Part shown: piece after piece, positions 1 to 6,239 of the stretch | How the letters are laid out: the number at the start of each line of letters is the position of its first letter | How positions within the stretch are numbered: position 1 is the stretch's first letter | From: Deltaproteobacteria bacterium | GTDB taxonomy: Bacteria > Desulfobacterota > Desulfarculia > Adiutricales > Adiutricaceae | Direction: 5' to 3' | Assembly (NCBI GenBank): GCA_031278795.1 | Contig: JAITJT010000189.1 | Coordinates: 1 to 10,902 of the forward strand | Length of the DNA stretch: 10,902 nt | The notes under the pieces: model-generated | The model's input: only the letters and a program-made list of their open reading frames with translations | The model's database searches: none | What the model was told of the DNA's origin: nothing | Program-made: the position numbers and the translations under genes

Positions 1-1
1 T

Positions 2-118
2 GTGAAGGCCATAATAAACGACCACGGGGGTTTCGTGAGGGTGGAGGACAAGCTGCCCCACGGCACGGTGATGGTGGTGACCCTCCCCTACGTGAGGCCC
101 GGGGACCACCGGGGCTAA
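2..118 (+). CDS. Sensor histidine kinase, C-terminal fragment (partial)
   Basis: The gene enters from the left edge; only its last 38 codons and the TAA stop are present. The reading frame starts at base 2. The visible residues run from a glycine pair (HGG) through a beta-strand (FVRVED) to HGTVMVVTLPY. This matches the end of a HATPase_c domain: the glycine-rich G2 region, then the GT-hydrophobic-LP strand that closes the ATP-binding fold of two-component sensor kinases. The canonical motif is usually G-x-GT; here only HGT remains, which is within normal variation. A short tail follows the LP strand, so no receiver or other domain is fused at the C-terminus. The sensor part and partner regulator lie outside the window, so the signal cannot be inferred. 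A GHKL ATPase of another kind cannot be excluded from so short a piece. Confidence 0.6.
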   Translation: MKAIINDHGGFVRVEDKLPHGTVMVVTLPYVRPGDHRG

Positions 119-238
119 AGATTACACGTTTTTAAAAAAGAATTTGGGAAATTTCCCCCAAAACACTTGGTTTCTTGATAGAATTGAGAAGCCGCCTAGC
201 GAACCCTTCCTTAACAAGCCAAAAAAAAAGCCCATTTA
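119..238. other. Short intergenic region before the cinA-like gene
   Basis: This 120-base spacer is AT-rich. It holds a 6-bp hairpin (TTTGGG at 143-148 pairing with CCCAAA at 157-162) with no T-run on the plus-strand side. On the minus strand the hairpin is followed by TTCTTTTTT. No convincing sigma70 promoter and no Shine-Dalgarno sequence is visible before the ATG at 239, where a run of nine A residues precedes the start. The downstream gene may be cotranscribed with the kinase or read from a weak promoter. Confidence 0.35.
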
Positions 239-1498
239 ATGCCAAACACACCCCTTCCCATCAGCGCCAAGCTCATAGCCACGGGCACCGAGCTCATCTT
301 GGGTGGCGCCCTGGACACCAACACCCAGTTCCTCTCACAGATGCTCTCGGATCTGGGGGTGAGCGTGAAGAGCCACCTCTCGCTTCCGGATGATTTGGAG
401 GTGCTCTCAGATAGGCTCATCAAGGCCAGGGAAAACTTTGAGCTGGTGGTGATGACCGGCGGCTTGGGCCCCACCGAGGACGACTTCACCAGGCTAGCCG
501 CCGCCAAGGCCTTTAACCGTCCCCTTGTGTATCACCAGCACTTAGAAGATGAGATTAGGGCCTACATGACGTCCAAGGGCTTCTTGATGCCCACCAACAA
601 TTTGCGCCAGGCCTGGCTCCCCCAGGGAGCCATACACATCCCCAATCCCAGAGGCACGGCCCCGGCCTTCGCCATGAAGGAGGCCGGTAAGCTAAACGTC
701 TTCCTCCCGGGCGTTCCCCACGAGGCCAAGTTCCTGGCCAAGACCGCCCTTAGGAGACTCATCTCGGAAACCTTCCCGGGTAGGTTGAGGAGGCTCCAGA
801 CCTACACCCTCACGGCCGTGGGCCTGGGCGAGGGACGGGTGGATGCCCTTCTCTCAGATCTGACCTTGGGCTCCAAAAACCCCTCCATTGGCCTAAGCGC
901 CAAGCCCTACGAGACCCTGGTCCGCGTCACGGTGGACGCCGCCAGCGAAGAGGAGGCCAGAATCCTCTCTGAACCCCTCATAGGGGAGATTGAGAGCCGC
1001 CTGGGCTCCAACTACGCCGGAGAGGGCGAGCTGGGGCTCTTGGGGTCTGTCGCCCGCCTCATCACCCGCAAGGGCTATAAGCTGGGAATCATTGACTCCA
1101 TCACCACGGGCCTCTTCGCCCAAAAGCTCCTCTCCATCCTTCCGCCCCAGTGCGCGGCCGGTTCCGTTACCCTCCCCTTTGGGCCCCTCAAGAGCTCCTT
1201 GGCCCAGGACTACCTCTACCACGAGGGAGCCACCCTGGTCCTTAGCCTCTCCTGCCAAAGATCTGGACCAAGGGAAAACTCCCGCATAATAGAAAGCTTT
1301 GGGGAGAGCGAAGAGCAGATGACAGTGCTCACCCATATCCTCTTAAACCCTGAACGCGAGAAGTGGCTGGGTAAAAAGAGCCCGGACAAGCAGTTCTTTC
1401 AGCTAACCCCCCTCTCTGGCCCGGCCGGCACCCTAACCGAAAGGGCCCAGGCCCTAGCCGCCTTCCAGCTCTGGTCCTACCTCAAAGACAGGGTCTGA
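239..1498 (+). CDS. cinA: CinA-family protein (MoCF-type N-terminal domain, degenerate PncC-type C-terminal domain)
   Basis: The 419-residue length is typical of full CinA proteins. Residues 9-180 form the molybdopterin-binding-like (COG1058) domain: ATGTELILGG at 14-23, TGGLGPTEDD at 73-82, NPRGTAP at 136-142 and LPGVPHEAK at 156-164 match the family's nucleotide-binding motifs. In characterised members this domain acts as an ADP-ribose pyrophosphatase. Residues 185-265 (VGLGEGRVD, then a strand-rich stretch) correspond to the middle KH-like domain. The C-terminal part (from about 266) is where the nicotinamide-mononucleotide amidase (PncC) domain should be, but the ESCTGG signature reads DSITTG at 286-291, and the TGIAGP motif and the usual Tyr/Lys segment are not recognisable. 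I infer that the protein keeps the N-terminal activity and probably lacks amidase activity. The start fits the family N-terminus. The stop overlaps a small AGAC/GTCT hairpin followed by six T, a weak terminator at best. Confidence 0.88.
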   Translation: MPNTPLPISAKLIATGTELILGGALDTNTQFLSQMLSDLGVSVKSHLSLPDDLEVLSDRLIKARENFELVVMTGGLGPTEDDFTRLAAAKAFNRPLVYHQHLEDEIRAYMTSKGFLMPTNNLRQAWLPQGAIHIPNPRGTAPAFAMKEAGKLNVFLPGVPHEAKFLAKTALRRLISETFPGRLRRLQTYTLTAVGLGEGRVDALLSDLTLGSKNPSIGLSAKPYETLVRVTVDAASEEEARILSEPLIGEIESRLGSNYAGEGELGLLGSVARLITRKGYKLGIIDSITTGLFAQKLLSILPPQCAAGSVTLPFGPLKSSLAQDYLYHEGATLVLSLSCQRSGPRENSRIIESFGESEEQMTVLTHILLNPEREKWLGKKSPDKQFFQLTPLSGPAGTLTERAQALAAFQLWSYLKDRV

Positions 1499-1520
1499 TT
1501 TTTTCCCTCTCTGTAAGTCA

Positions 1521-1620
1521 AAGCTCTTCCCAATAATTCCAACATTTTCCAGGGCTTTCCAGCGTTTTCCAACTTTTTCCATTATTTTCCAGCGTTTTTC
1601 GCCATTTTCTACCATTTCAT
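1521..1620. repeat. Degenerate 10-bp tandem repeat, phased T-tracts (about ten units)
   Basis: Ten consecutive decamers stay in exact register, seven of them ending in TTCC: for example AACATTTTCC (1541), AGCGTTTTCC (1561), AACTTTTTCC (1571), ATTATTTTCC (1581) and AGCGTTTTTC (1591). Consensus is roughly A-R-C-N-TTTTCC. A 10-bp spacing puts a T-tract on the same face of the helix at every turn, which is the textbook arrangement for intrinsically bent DNA. It lies just upstream of the promoter at 1711-1739. Function is inferred; the repeat itself is directly visible. Confidence 0.75.
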
Positions 1621-1710
1621 TTCATCTCTTTTTAAAATCCAGTGTTATCTACAAGCCCTTTAGGCTTTTAGCCAAGTGCAAAGCCATTTAATTCAGCCCC
1701 TTGTGGGGAA

Positions 1711-1739
1711 TTGCCAAAGGGTCCTCCATATGTTATAAT
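1711..1739 (+). promoter_or_regulatory. Sigma70-type promoter for the HEAT-like gene
   Basis: The -35 element TTGCCA (1711-1716) is separated by exactly 17 bases from the perfect -10 element TATAAT (1734-1739), with an extended -10 TG at 1731-1732. Transcription should start near 1746, about 155 bases before the ATG at 1901. No competing gene start lies in between, so this promoter most likely drives the HEAT-like gene and perhaps the HD-GYP gene after it. Confidence 0.7.
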
Positions 1740-1854
1740 TTAAAATACAATTGTCGGCTTCTTTGTTTTCATCTAAATTAGCCCATCGTTTGTCCTCATT
1801 ATGTGTGGACCTCCCCCCTTATCCTACCGGATTAAAATTCCTCTTCACCCTTAA

Positions 1855-1875
1855 GGATGTTGATTCTCAATATCC
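1855..1875 (+). promoter_or_regulatory. Leader hairpin upstream of the HEAT-like gene
   Basis: GGATGTTGA (1855-1863) pairs with TCAATATCC (1867-1875) over nine positions with one G-U pair and a 3-base loop. It lies in the untranslated leader, 14 bases before the ribosome-binding site. It is small and could be chance. No T-run follows, so it is not a terminator. Confidence 0.3.
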
Positions 1876-1889
1876 CTCGCCCAAGTTTT

Positions 1890-1894
1890 AGGTG
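1890..1894 (+). promoter_or_regulatory. Ribosome-binding site fixing the start at ATG 1901
   Basis: AGGTG lies six bases before the ATG at 1901. It overlaps the alternative GTG at 1892, which would have no ribosome site of its own. This favours 1901 as the true start. Confidence 0.55.
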
Positions 1895-1900
1895 TATCTC

Positions 1901-4075
1901 ATGGTGGAACCTCTACGGCAAATGGCCCCCCGGGGCAAAATAGTTCAGGAGAGCGAGTCCCTGAAGTTCTTGAAGCAGTGCTTCAAGGACTTCGTGGTCA
2001 CCATGAAGAATCTGGCCCTCTACCCGGCCACCAGCCAGACCAACCTCCAGGCCCTCACCTCGCTCCACCAGCTTTTACATAGCTACATGAAAGCCCATGG
2101 GCCCCTTATAGTATTCGTGGTGAAAGACGGTCTGCACAATGAAAACGCTGAAAAGGTCTATGAGGAAAAGCTAAGCGACCCCATACTATCATTTCCGCTA
2201 TTTAGGGACGGCATTCAGTCCATAATCTTTGAGCCGACCTTAACAGAAACGGAGCTGCGGTCCTTCATCAACATAATGCTGAGGTTTAGGACAACCACCG
2301 AGAGCGACCAGGACGACGTGGTGACCGCCCTGTGGGAGGCCTCCCTTTCCTCCATCAAGTACACCATTGCCGACGAGTACGAGACCGTGGATCCGGAGTT
2401 TGAGATAGGTGCCCTAAAGGTGGCGGCTGCCCCGGACCCGGACCGCCCGGACATAGACGCCCCCTGGCAGGCTAGCGCCCCGGTGGAGGTGGACGGCGCC
2501 TCACCTGTAGCTAAATCCGTAAACAGCCTCTTCTCCTTCGCCGATAGCCTGGATTTTAGCCACGCCCCGGGTGGCACGAACGGGAAGGTGGAGGATCCCC
2601 ACGAGGGCGGAAAGCTCCTAGACGATGATTACCACGAGGAATCCAGAGACCCCTTGGGCGAGTACGGGGCTTACCCTCCCGATGACTCTAGAAACGATGG
2701 ATATGAGGAGGGCGACCAGGGCTTTCTCTCCTCCCCAAAGGCGAACGGTATCCCAGGCACCCAAAACCTCTCCGATCATGGAGAGAACACACTCGAGGGT
2801 GAGATGGATTCCGACCAGGCCGCGTCCAATCCCTGGGGGGATGACGCCATGGGGAGCTTGGACCTTAGTGACATCTCCCTAGACGATGAGAATACCGAGA
2901 TGCAGGCCCAGGCCACCTTGGGGGTGGACGAGGAGCTCGTGGCGGGAAGAGCCGAGAGGCTCAAGTATTGGGGCTTATCATCTAGAGAGATTAAGCAGAT
3001 ATCAGCGTTTTTGCAGTGGGAGGAGGCTAGATCCAAGACCTACTCGGTCTTGGAGGTGGTTTCCATAATCATTCGCTCCCCCATCCTCAAGAGCTCCATG
3101 AGGCCCTTTCTGGTTAGTTTTACCCTTGAGGAGATAAAGAGCGCCGTGGGCTCCCTGACCTTGGCCCACGCCAACCTCTTCATATCTGAACTTAAAGAGC
3201 TTGCCAAGAAGCCGGAAAGAAAAACAGCTAGGCTCATACTCCAGGAACTACTCCAGAAAATGGACGATCCGGAGATCTTATCCTCCCTTTCCCAGGTAAT
3301 TGACTCGGACCAGGTGCTGGAGGGCCGCTACGACTCGTTGAGGTACTTCCTCTACCAGCTTCCCCCCACCTCCATCTCCACCATAGCGGAAACCGTTAAC
3401 AACGCGAGGTCCCTCACCTTTAAGAAGCTTTTACTGGAGCTCATGGCCTACTTCATCATCACCTATGAGCTGGAGAACCTCCCCAAGATAGTCTCCACCT
3501 TAAACGAGTGGGCCATCCAGGAGCTCCTCACACTCTTCCAAGGCTTCCGCCGTCCGGTTCCCCAGGCCCTTCTTAGCTCCCTAGTCAAGAGCCGCAGCCC
3601 CCAGGTGAGGGAGGCCGCGGCCCAGTATATCCTCACAGCTGATCCAGAGAGCACCCAGCTTCTGGCCCCCATGATCGTGGACCAAAACCCCAAGCTGAGG
3701 AAGCTGGTGACCCCACCTCTCACCAGTAGAAGAGACCCACTGGTGGAAAACGCCATACTAGAGCACCTCTCGGGTCTTAGCCGCCAGAAGAGCACGCCTG
3801 ATGAGGAGGAGACCCTCCTGGAGCTCTATAGGACCCTAGGCCTCTCCGCCAGCAGCCGGTCACTGGGGTACCTCGAGGAGATACTCCTTAAAAAGGACTT
3901 CAAGACCCTCTTTGAGCGGGGAGGAGACATCCACCGGGTAGGCGCGGCCCTGGCCCTCCACCTCATGCCTGAAGCCTCAGGGAGCGCTCAGATACTCTCC
4001 AAGGCCTCCAGGAGCGCCTTCCGCAACATACGCTTCGCGTACAAAGAGGCAGCTAAGATTCTCAATCGGGAGTGA
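1901..4075 (+). CDS. HEAT-repeat-like regulatory protein with N-terminal module shared with the adjacent HD-GYP protein
   Basis: This cytoplasmic protein of 724 residues has no signal peptide or membrane segment. Three parts are visible (numbered from ATG 1901). Residues 12-165 form an alpha/beta module: an N-terminal helix with a Tyr-Pro-containing turn (LALYPATSQTN), a strand pair around VVKDGLHNENAEKVYEEK, then FPLFRDGIQSIIFEP-TLTETELRSF and DDVVTALWEA with IKYTIADEY. Residues 170-345 are a low-complexity acidic linker rich in Asp, Glu, Gly, Pro and Ser, probably disordered. Residues 345-724 are almost wholly helical with HEAT-like stretches, clearest at SRSPQVREAAAQYI and NPKLRKLVTPPLTSRRDPLVENAILEHLSG. 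HEAT arrays bind proteins, so a scaffold role is inferred; no catalytic motif is seen. The similar module at the start of the next protein, an HD-GYP phosphodiesterase, suggests that the two act in one pathway. The stop sits within a heptamer repeat. Confidence 0.75.
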   Translation: MVEPLRQMAPRGKIVQESESLKFLKQCFKDFVVTMKNLALYPATSQTNLQALTSLHQLLHSYMKAHGPLIVFVVKDGLHNENAEKVYEEKLSDPILSFPLFRDGIQSIIFEPTLTETELRSFINIMLRFRTTTESDQDDVVTALWEASLSSIKYTIADEYETVDPEFEIGALKVAAAPDPDRPDIDAPWQASAPVEVDGASPVAKSVNSLFSFADSLDFSHAPGGTNGKVEDPHEGGKLLDDDYHEESRDPLGEYGAYPPDDSRNDGYEEGDQGFLSSPKANGIPGTQNLSDHGENTLEGEMDSDQAASNPWGDDAMGSLDLSDISLDDENTEMQAQATLGVDEELVAGRAERLKYWGLSSREIKQISAFLQWEEARSKTYSVLEVVSIIIRSPILKSSMRPFLVSFTLEEIKSAVGSLTLAHANLFISELKELAKKPERKTARLILQELLQKMDDPEILSSLSQVIDSDQVLEGRYDSLRYFLYQLPPTSISTIAETVNNARSLTFKKLLLELMAYFIITYELENLPKIVSTLNEWAIQELLTLFQGFRRPVPQALLSSLVKSRSPQVREAAAQYILTADPESTQLLAPMIVDQNPKLRKLVTPPLTSRRDPLVENAILEHLSGLSRQKSTPDEEETLLELYRTLGLSASSRSLGYLEEILLKKDFKTLFERGGDIHRVGAALALHLMPEASGSAQILSKASRSAFRNIRFAYKEAAKILNRE

Positions 4076-4096
4076 GGATTGAGGAGTGAGGAGTGA
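4069..4096 (+). repeat. GGAGTGA heptamer tandem repeat over the stop codon (4 units)
   Basis: Four contiguous heptamers, GGAGTGA, GGATTGA, GGAGTGA, GGAGTGA, begin inside the last codons of the HEAT-like gene. Each unit contains TGA. Because seven is not a multiple of three, the units supply stop codons in all three forward frames. Confidence 0.8.
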
Positions 4097-4105
4097 GAGC
4101 TATAT

Positions 4106-4168
4106 TCCATAATTTGGAATCTTTACTCCATAATTTGGAATCTTTACTCCATAATTTGGAATATTCCT
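4106..4168. repeat. 21-bp tandem repeat, three units each holding a dyad
   Basis: TCCATAATTTGGAAT recurs at 4106, 4127 and 4148, exactly 21 bases apart; the intervening CTTTAC is identical between the first two gaps and the third unit diverges after the dyad. Each unit contains the inverted repeat TCCA-N5-TGGA, extended to ATTCCA/TGGAAT in the first. Two helical turns separate the units, so the dyads face the same side of the DNA, as expected for a cooperative protein-binding site. Confidence 0.8.
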
Positions 4169-4243
4169 CCAAGACTAAAATCCCATAATCCAGAAAATAG
4201 AAGTTTGATCTTCTAGATTCTAGAATTTAAGATTCCCAAACAA

Positions 4244-4281
4244 GGAATTCAATATTCCGAAAAATGGAATACAATATTCCA
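4244..4281. repeat. Two adjacent GGAAT-N5-ATTCC dyads
   Basis: GGAAT (4244-4248) with ATTCC (4254-4258), and TGGAAT (4265-4270) with ATTCCA (4276-4281), each with a 5-base centre. The second, TGGAATACAATATTCCA, recurs with one mismatch at 10881-10897 and more loosely at 10597-10613. Confidence 0.6.
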
Positions 4282-4330
4282 TAATTTAAAGCTTCTGCTT
4301 TAAAATTCCTAAATTTGTGCCTTTTCCAAG

Positions 4331-4440
4331 CTTTGATATTGCAAGATTTTGCAAGATTTTCCAAAATTTTGAGATTTGATATTTTTTTTGATCTATTGTG
4401 AGAGTTTTTTTATTTTTGAAAGGTTTTTTAGAAATTACTG
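4331..4440. repeat. Second phased T-tract region before the HD-GYP gene
   Basis: T-runs recur about every ten bases, starting with the exact decamer pair GCAAGATTTT (4341 and 4351) and CCAAAATTTT (4361), followed by longer T-runs to about 4430. The phasing is clear over the first units and looser after. Curved DNA is the likely consequence. Confidence 0.5.
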
Positions 4441-4490
4441 TTATTTAAGTCCTTTTCAGCCTAAATTATTGATAGAGCCCCAGTGAAACC

Positions 4491-5996
4491 ATGAGCACCC
4501 AAAGTCCTAGCCCCAACAACAACAATAACAACAATAACAAGCAGAACAGCGTAAACCACACGGACATAATCCTCCAGTCACTCATGAGGCTTCCGCAGCT
4601 GGCCAAGATCCACCAGCCCAACAACAAGATCCTTGTGGACAACCTGGAGCTCTTTAGGCTCTCTCTCTTACACGAGTGGGAAAATGTCCAGGAGCTTAAC
4701 CTGAGGGCTCATAGGGGGAGGATCTACTACAATAACGCCAAGGTAAATCCTGCATCCCCGGCCATGAACGTGAGCATCTTAAAACTCATGGAGTTTTGGG
4801 AGAGCAAGGGCTTTTACGGCTTCAAGTTCCAAAAAAAGGAAGATATAACCCAGAGCGACCTAGTGGACTTCATCAGGGCGGTCAATAACTGCCAGGGCCA
4901 GGAAAAACCCTCCGAGTGGCTGGCCCAGGAACTCCAGGAGTCCTGGGCCAAGCCCATAGTGGACCAGGACTTCAAGATAACCATCTCCTACGGAAGCGGT
5001 GAGGATGGTAAGCCCTCGGGTAAGGCCATGGTGTGGAACAGCGGAACCAGGACCTTGGCCGCCAAGGCCAAAAGGTCCTACTCCAGGGCCCTAGCTGAGG
5101 CCAGCGGGCTCCAGGAGAAGCTTATGAGCGGGGAGACGGTGAGCGTGGCCAAGTCCAGGAGGGTGGTCCAGGACATGGTGGAGGCCCTCTTCCAGGAAGA
5201 GAAGCTCCTTCTTAATCTCTCCACCATCAGGGACTATGACGACTACACCTGCACCCACTGCGTAAACGTGGCCATTCTCTCCATGTGCCTGGGGAAGCGC
5301 ATTGGGCTTAGTAAGCTATCCGTGGTTACCCTGGGCCTCACCGGGCTCTTCCACGACTTAGGAAAGGTGGACATCCCCATAGAGCTAATAAGAAAGACCT
5401 CTCGCTTCACCAATGAGGAATACGAGATGGTGAAACACCACTCGCTCTTTAGCGTTCTTAGAATCCTCCAGATAAACGCCGACCACAAGCTAAAGTCCAG
5501 GCTAATCCTTCCCCCCTTCGAGCACCACCTGGGGGTGGATCTCCTGGGCTACCCCCACTCCAACAAGCAGTCGCCTTTAAGTCTCTTTGGCCGCATAGTG
5601 GCCATAGCTGACCACTATGACGCCCTTACCTCGTCAAGGTCTTACCGGCCGGTTCCCATGAACCCGGAGCAGGCCTTGGACATCATGACCTCCCTTTCCG
5701 GAAAGGCCTTGGACCCGCTTCTTCTAAAGGTTTTCATCAACATGGTGGGCATCTATCCCATAGGCACCCTCCTCATAACCGACCTTAGGGAAGTCACCAT
5801 GGTGGCCGAGACCCCGTCTGACGCCATTGACGCGAGACCCCTGGTCTATCTCCTCCACAAGCGCGAGGGAATGATTGAAAGAGGCGATCTCATAAACCTC
5901 TCCGACCAAAACCTAGACGGAACATTTGTGAGAAACATCCTCCGCTGCTTCCACCCCGCTGACTTCGGCCTCAACCCGGCCGACATCCTCCTCTAG
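4491..5996 (+). CDS. HD-GYP-type cyclic-di-GMP phosphodiesterase with N-terminal regulatory module
   Basis: A soluble 501-residue protein. Residues 9-16 are an eight-Asn tract. Residues 25-135 form a module resembling that of the upstream HEAT-like protein: HQPNN, a strand pair around LRAHRGRIYYNNAKVN, GFYGFKFQK, then DITQSDLVDFIRAVN. Residues 240-430 are the HD-GYP domain: YTCTHCVNVAILS with His256, the HD pair and Lys in FHDLGKVDIP (His288, Asp289, Lys292), HH at 316-317, HH at 345-346, and ADHYDALTSSRSYRP with Asp374 and Asp377. These metal- and substrate-binding residues look intact, so hydrolysis of cyclic-di-GMP is the expected reaction. The GYP segment reads HHLGVDLLGYP rather than the classic HHE-x-x-DG-x-GYP, which may alter ligand or rate. 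No Shine-Dalgarno sequence precedes the ATG. The 415-base gap to the HEAT-like gene leaves room for separate transcription. Confidence 0.88.
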   Translation: MSTQSPSPNNNNNNNNKQNSVNHTDIILQSLMRLPQLAKIHQPNNKILVDNLELFRLSLLHEWENVQELNLRAHRGRIYYNNAKVNPASPAMNVSILKLMEFWESKGFYGFKFQKKEDITQSDLVDFIRAVNNCQGQEKPSEWLAQELQESWAKPIVDQDFKITISYGSGEDGKPSGKAMVWNSGTRTLAAKAKRSYSRALAEASGLQEKLMSGETVSVAKSRRVVQDMVEALFQEEKLLLNLSTIRDYDDYTCTHCVNVAILSMCLGKRIGLSKLSVVTLGLTGLFHDLGKVDIPIELIRKTSRFTNEEYEMVKHHSLFSVLRILQINADHKLKSRLILPPFEHHLGVDLLGYPHSNKQSPLSLFGRIVAIADHYDALTSSRSYRPVPMNPEQALDIMTSLSGKALDPLLLKVFINMVGIYPIGTLLITDLREVTMVAETPSDAIDARPLVYLLHKREGMIERGDLINLSDQNLDGTFVRNILRCFHPADFGLNPADILL

Positions 5997-6112
5997 CCAA
6001 AACCCAAATCAATTAAAAAAACCCCCACCTTAATCTCGAGTCCAGCTCTAAGCTAGCTTTGCGCCTGGTCAAGATCCCTCGAAAAAAACTTTAGAAATAG
6101 GTGTAAAAACTC

Positions 6113-6140
6113 TCAAGCTTTTCCTCTTGTCGGCCGATAG
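6113..6140 (+). promoter_or_regulatory. Possible sigma28 (FliA)-like promoter
   Basis: GCCGATAG (6133-6140) matches seven of eight positions of the flagellar sigma28 -10 consensus GCCGATAA. TCAAGCTT (6113-6120) matches six of eight of the -35 consensus TAAAGTTT, but the spacer is 12 rather than 11 bases. It would start transcription near 6148, about 90 bases before the small gene at 6240. No flagellar gene is in view, so this stays a suggestion. Confidence 0.3.
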
Positions 6141-6230
6141 GTCTATTAAGAGGGGCCAAAGCCCATGCATTTCCCGCCCAGGTTAGTACCGGCCCAAATG
6201 CCTAAAGCTTTACCCCAGGCCACACACGCG

Positions 6231-6234
6231 AGGA
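6231..6234 (+). promoter_or_regulatory. Ribosome-binding site selecting ATG 6240
   Basis: AGGA sits five bases before the ATG at 6240. The upstream in-frame ATG at 6165 has no such element, so the longer reading is less likely. Confidence 0.5.
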
Positions 6235-6239
6235 AAGAG

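Larger units (their letters stand above)
1499..1900. other. Intergenic region with phased T-tracts, promoter and leader
   Basis: About 400 bases without a gene. The first part (1521-1620) is a run of decamers ending in TTTTCC or similar. It is followed by a strong sigma70 promoter (1711-1739) and an untranslated leader of about 155 bases carrying a 9-bp hairpin and the ribosome site of the next gene. I looked for a cyclic-di-GMP riboswitch in the leader, because of the HD-GYP gene downstream, and saw none. Confidence 0.6.
4076..4490. other. AT-rich, repeat-dense spacer between the HEAT-like and HD-GYP genes
   Basis: About 415 bases with no gene and no factor-independent terminator. It holds the heptamer array, three 21-bp repeats (4106-4168), further TGGAA/TTCCA dyads (4244-4281) and a second run of T-tracts at roughly 10-base spacing (4331-4440). 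A possible promoter, TTGATC then TATTTT with a 17-base gap around 4389-4417, is too weak in this AT-rich sequence to call firmly. Confidence 0.6.

Noticed and set aside
143..162. Plus-strand terminator after the histidine kinase
   Set aside because: The hairpin is only 6 bp and no T-run follows on this strand.
893..1336. Open frame of 147 codons on the minus strand inside the cinA-like gene
   Set aside because: It is a shadow of the GC-rich plus-strand gene, with Gly/Glu-rich low-complexity translation and no family resemblance.
1892..1900. GTG start at 1892 for the HEAT-like protein
   Set aside because: The AGGTG ribosome site overlaps this codon and is correctly spaced for the ATG at 1901.
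1746..1900. Cyclic-di-GMP riboswitch in the leader
   Set aside because: Considered because of the HD-GYP gene downstream; the conserved core and paired-stem layout are absent, with only one 9-bp hairpin seen.
4106..4168. CRISPR array
   Set aside because: The 21-bp units are contiguous with no unique spacers, and no cas genes are present.
6165..6239. Longer start at ATG 6165 for the 98-residue protein
   Set aside because: No ribosome site there, whereas AGGA is properly placed before ATG 6240; kept only as an alternative.
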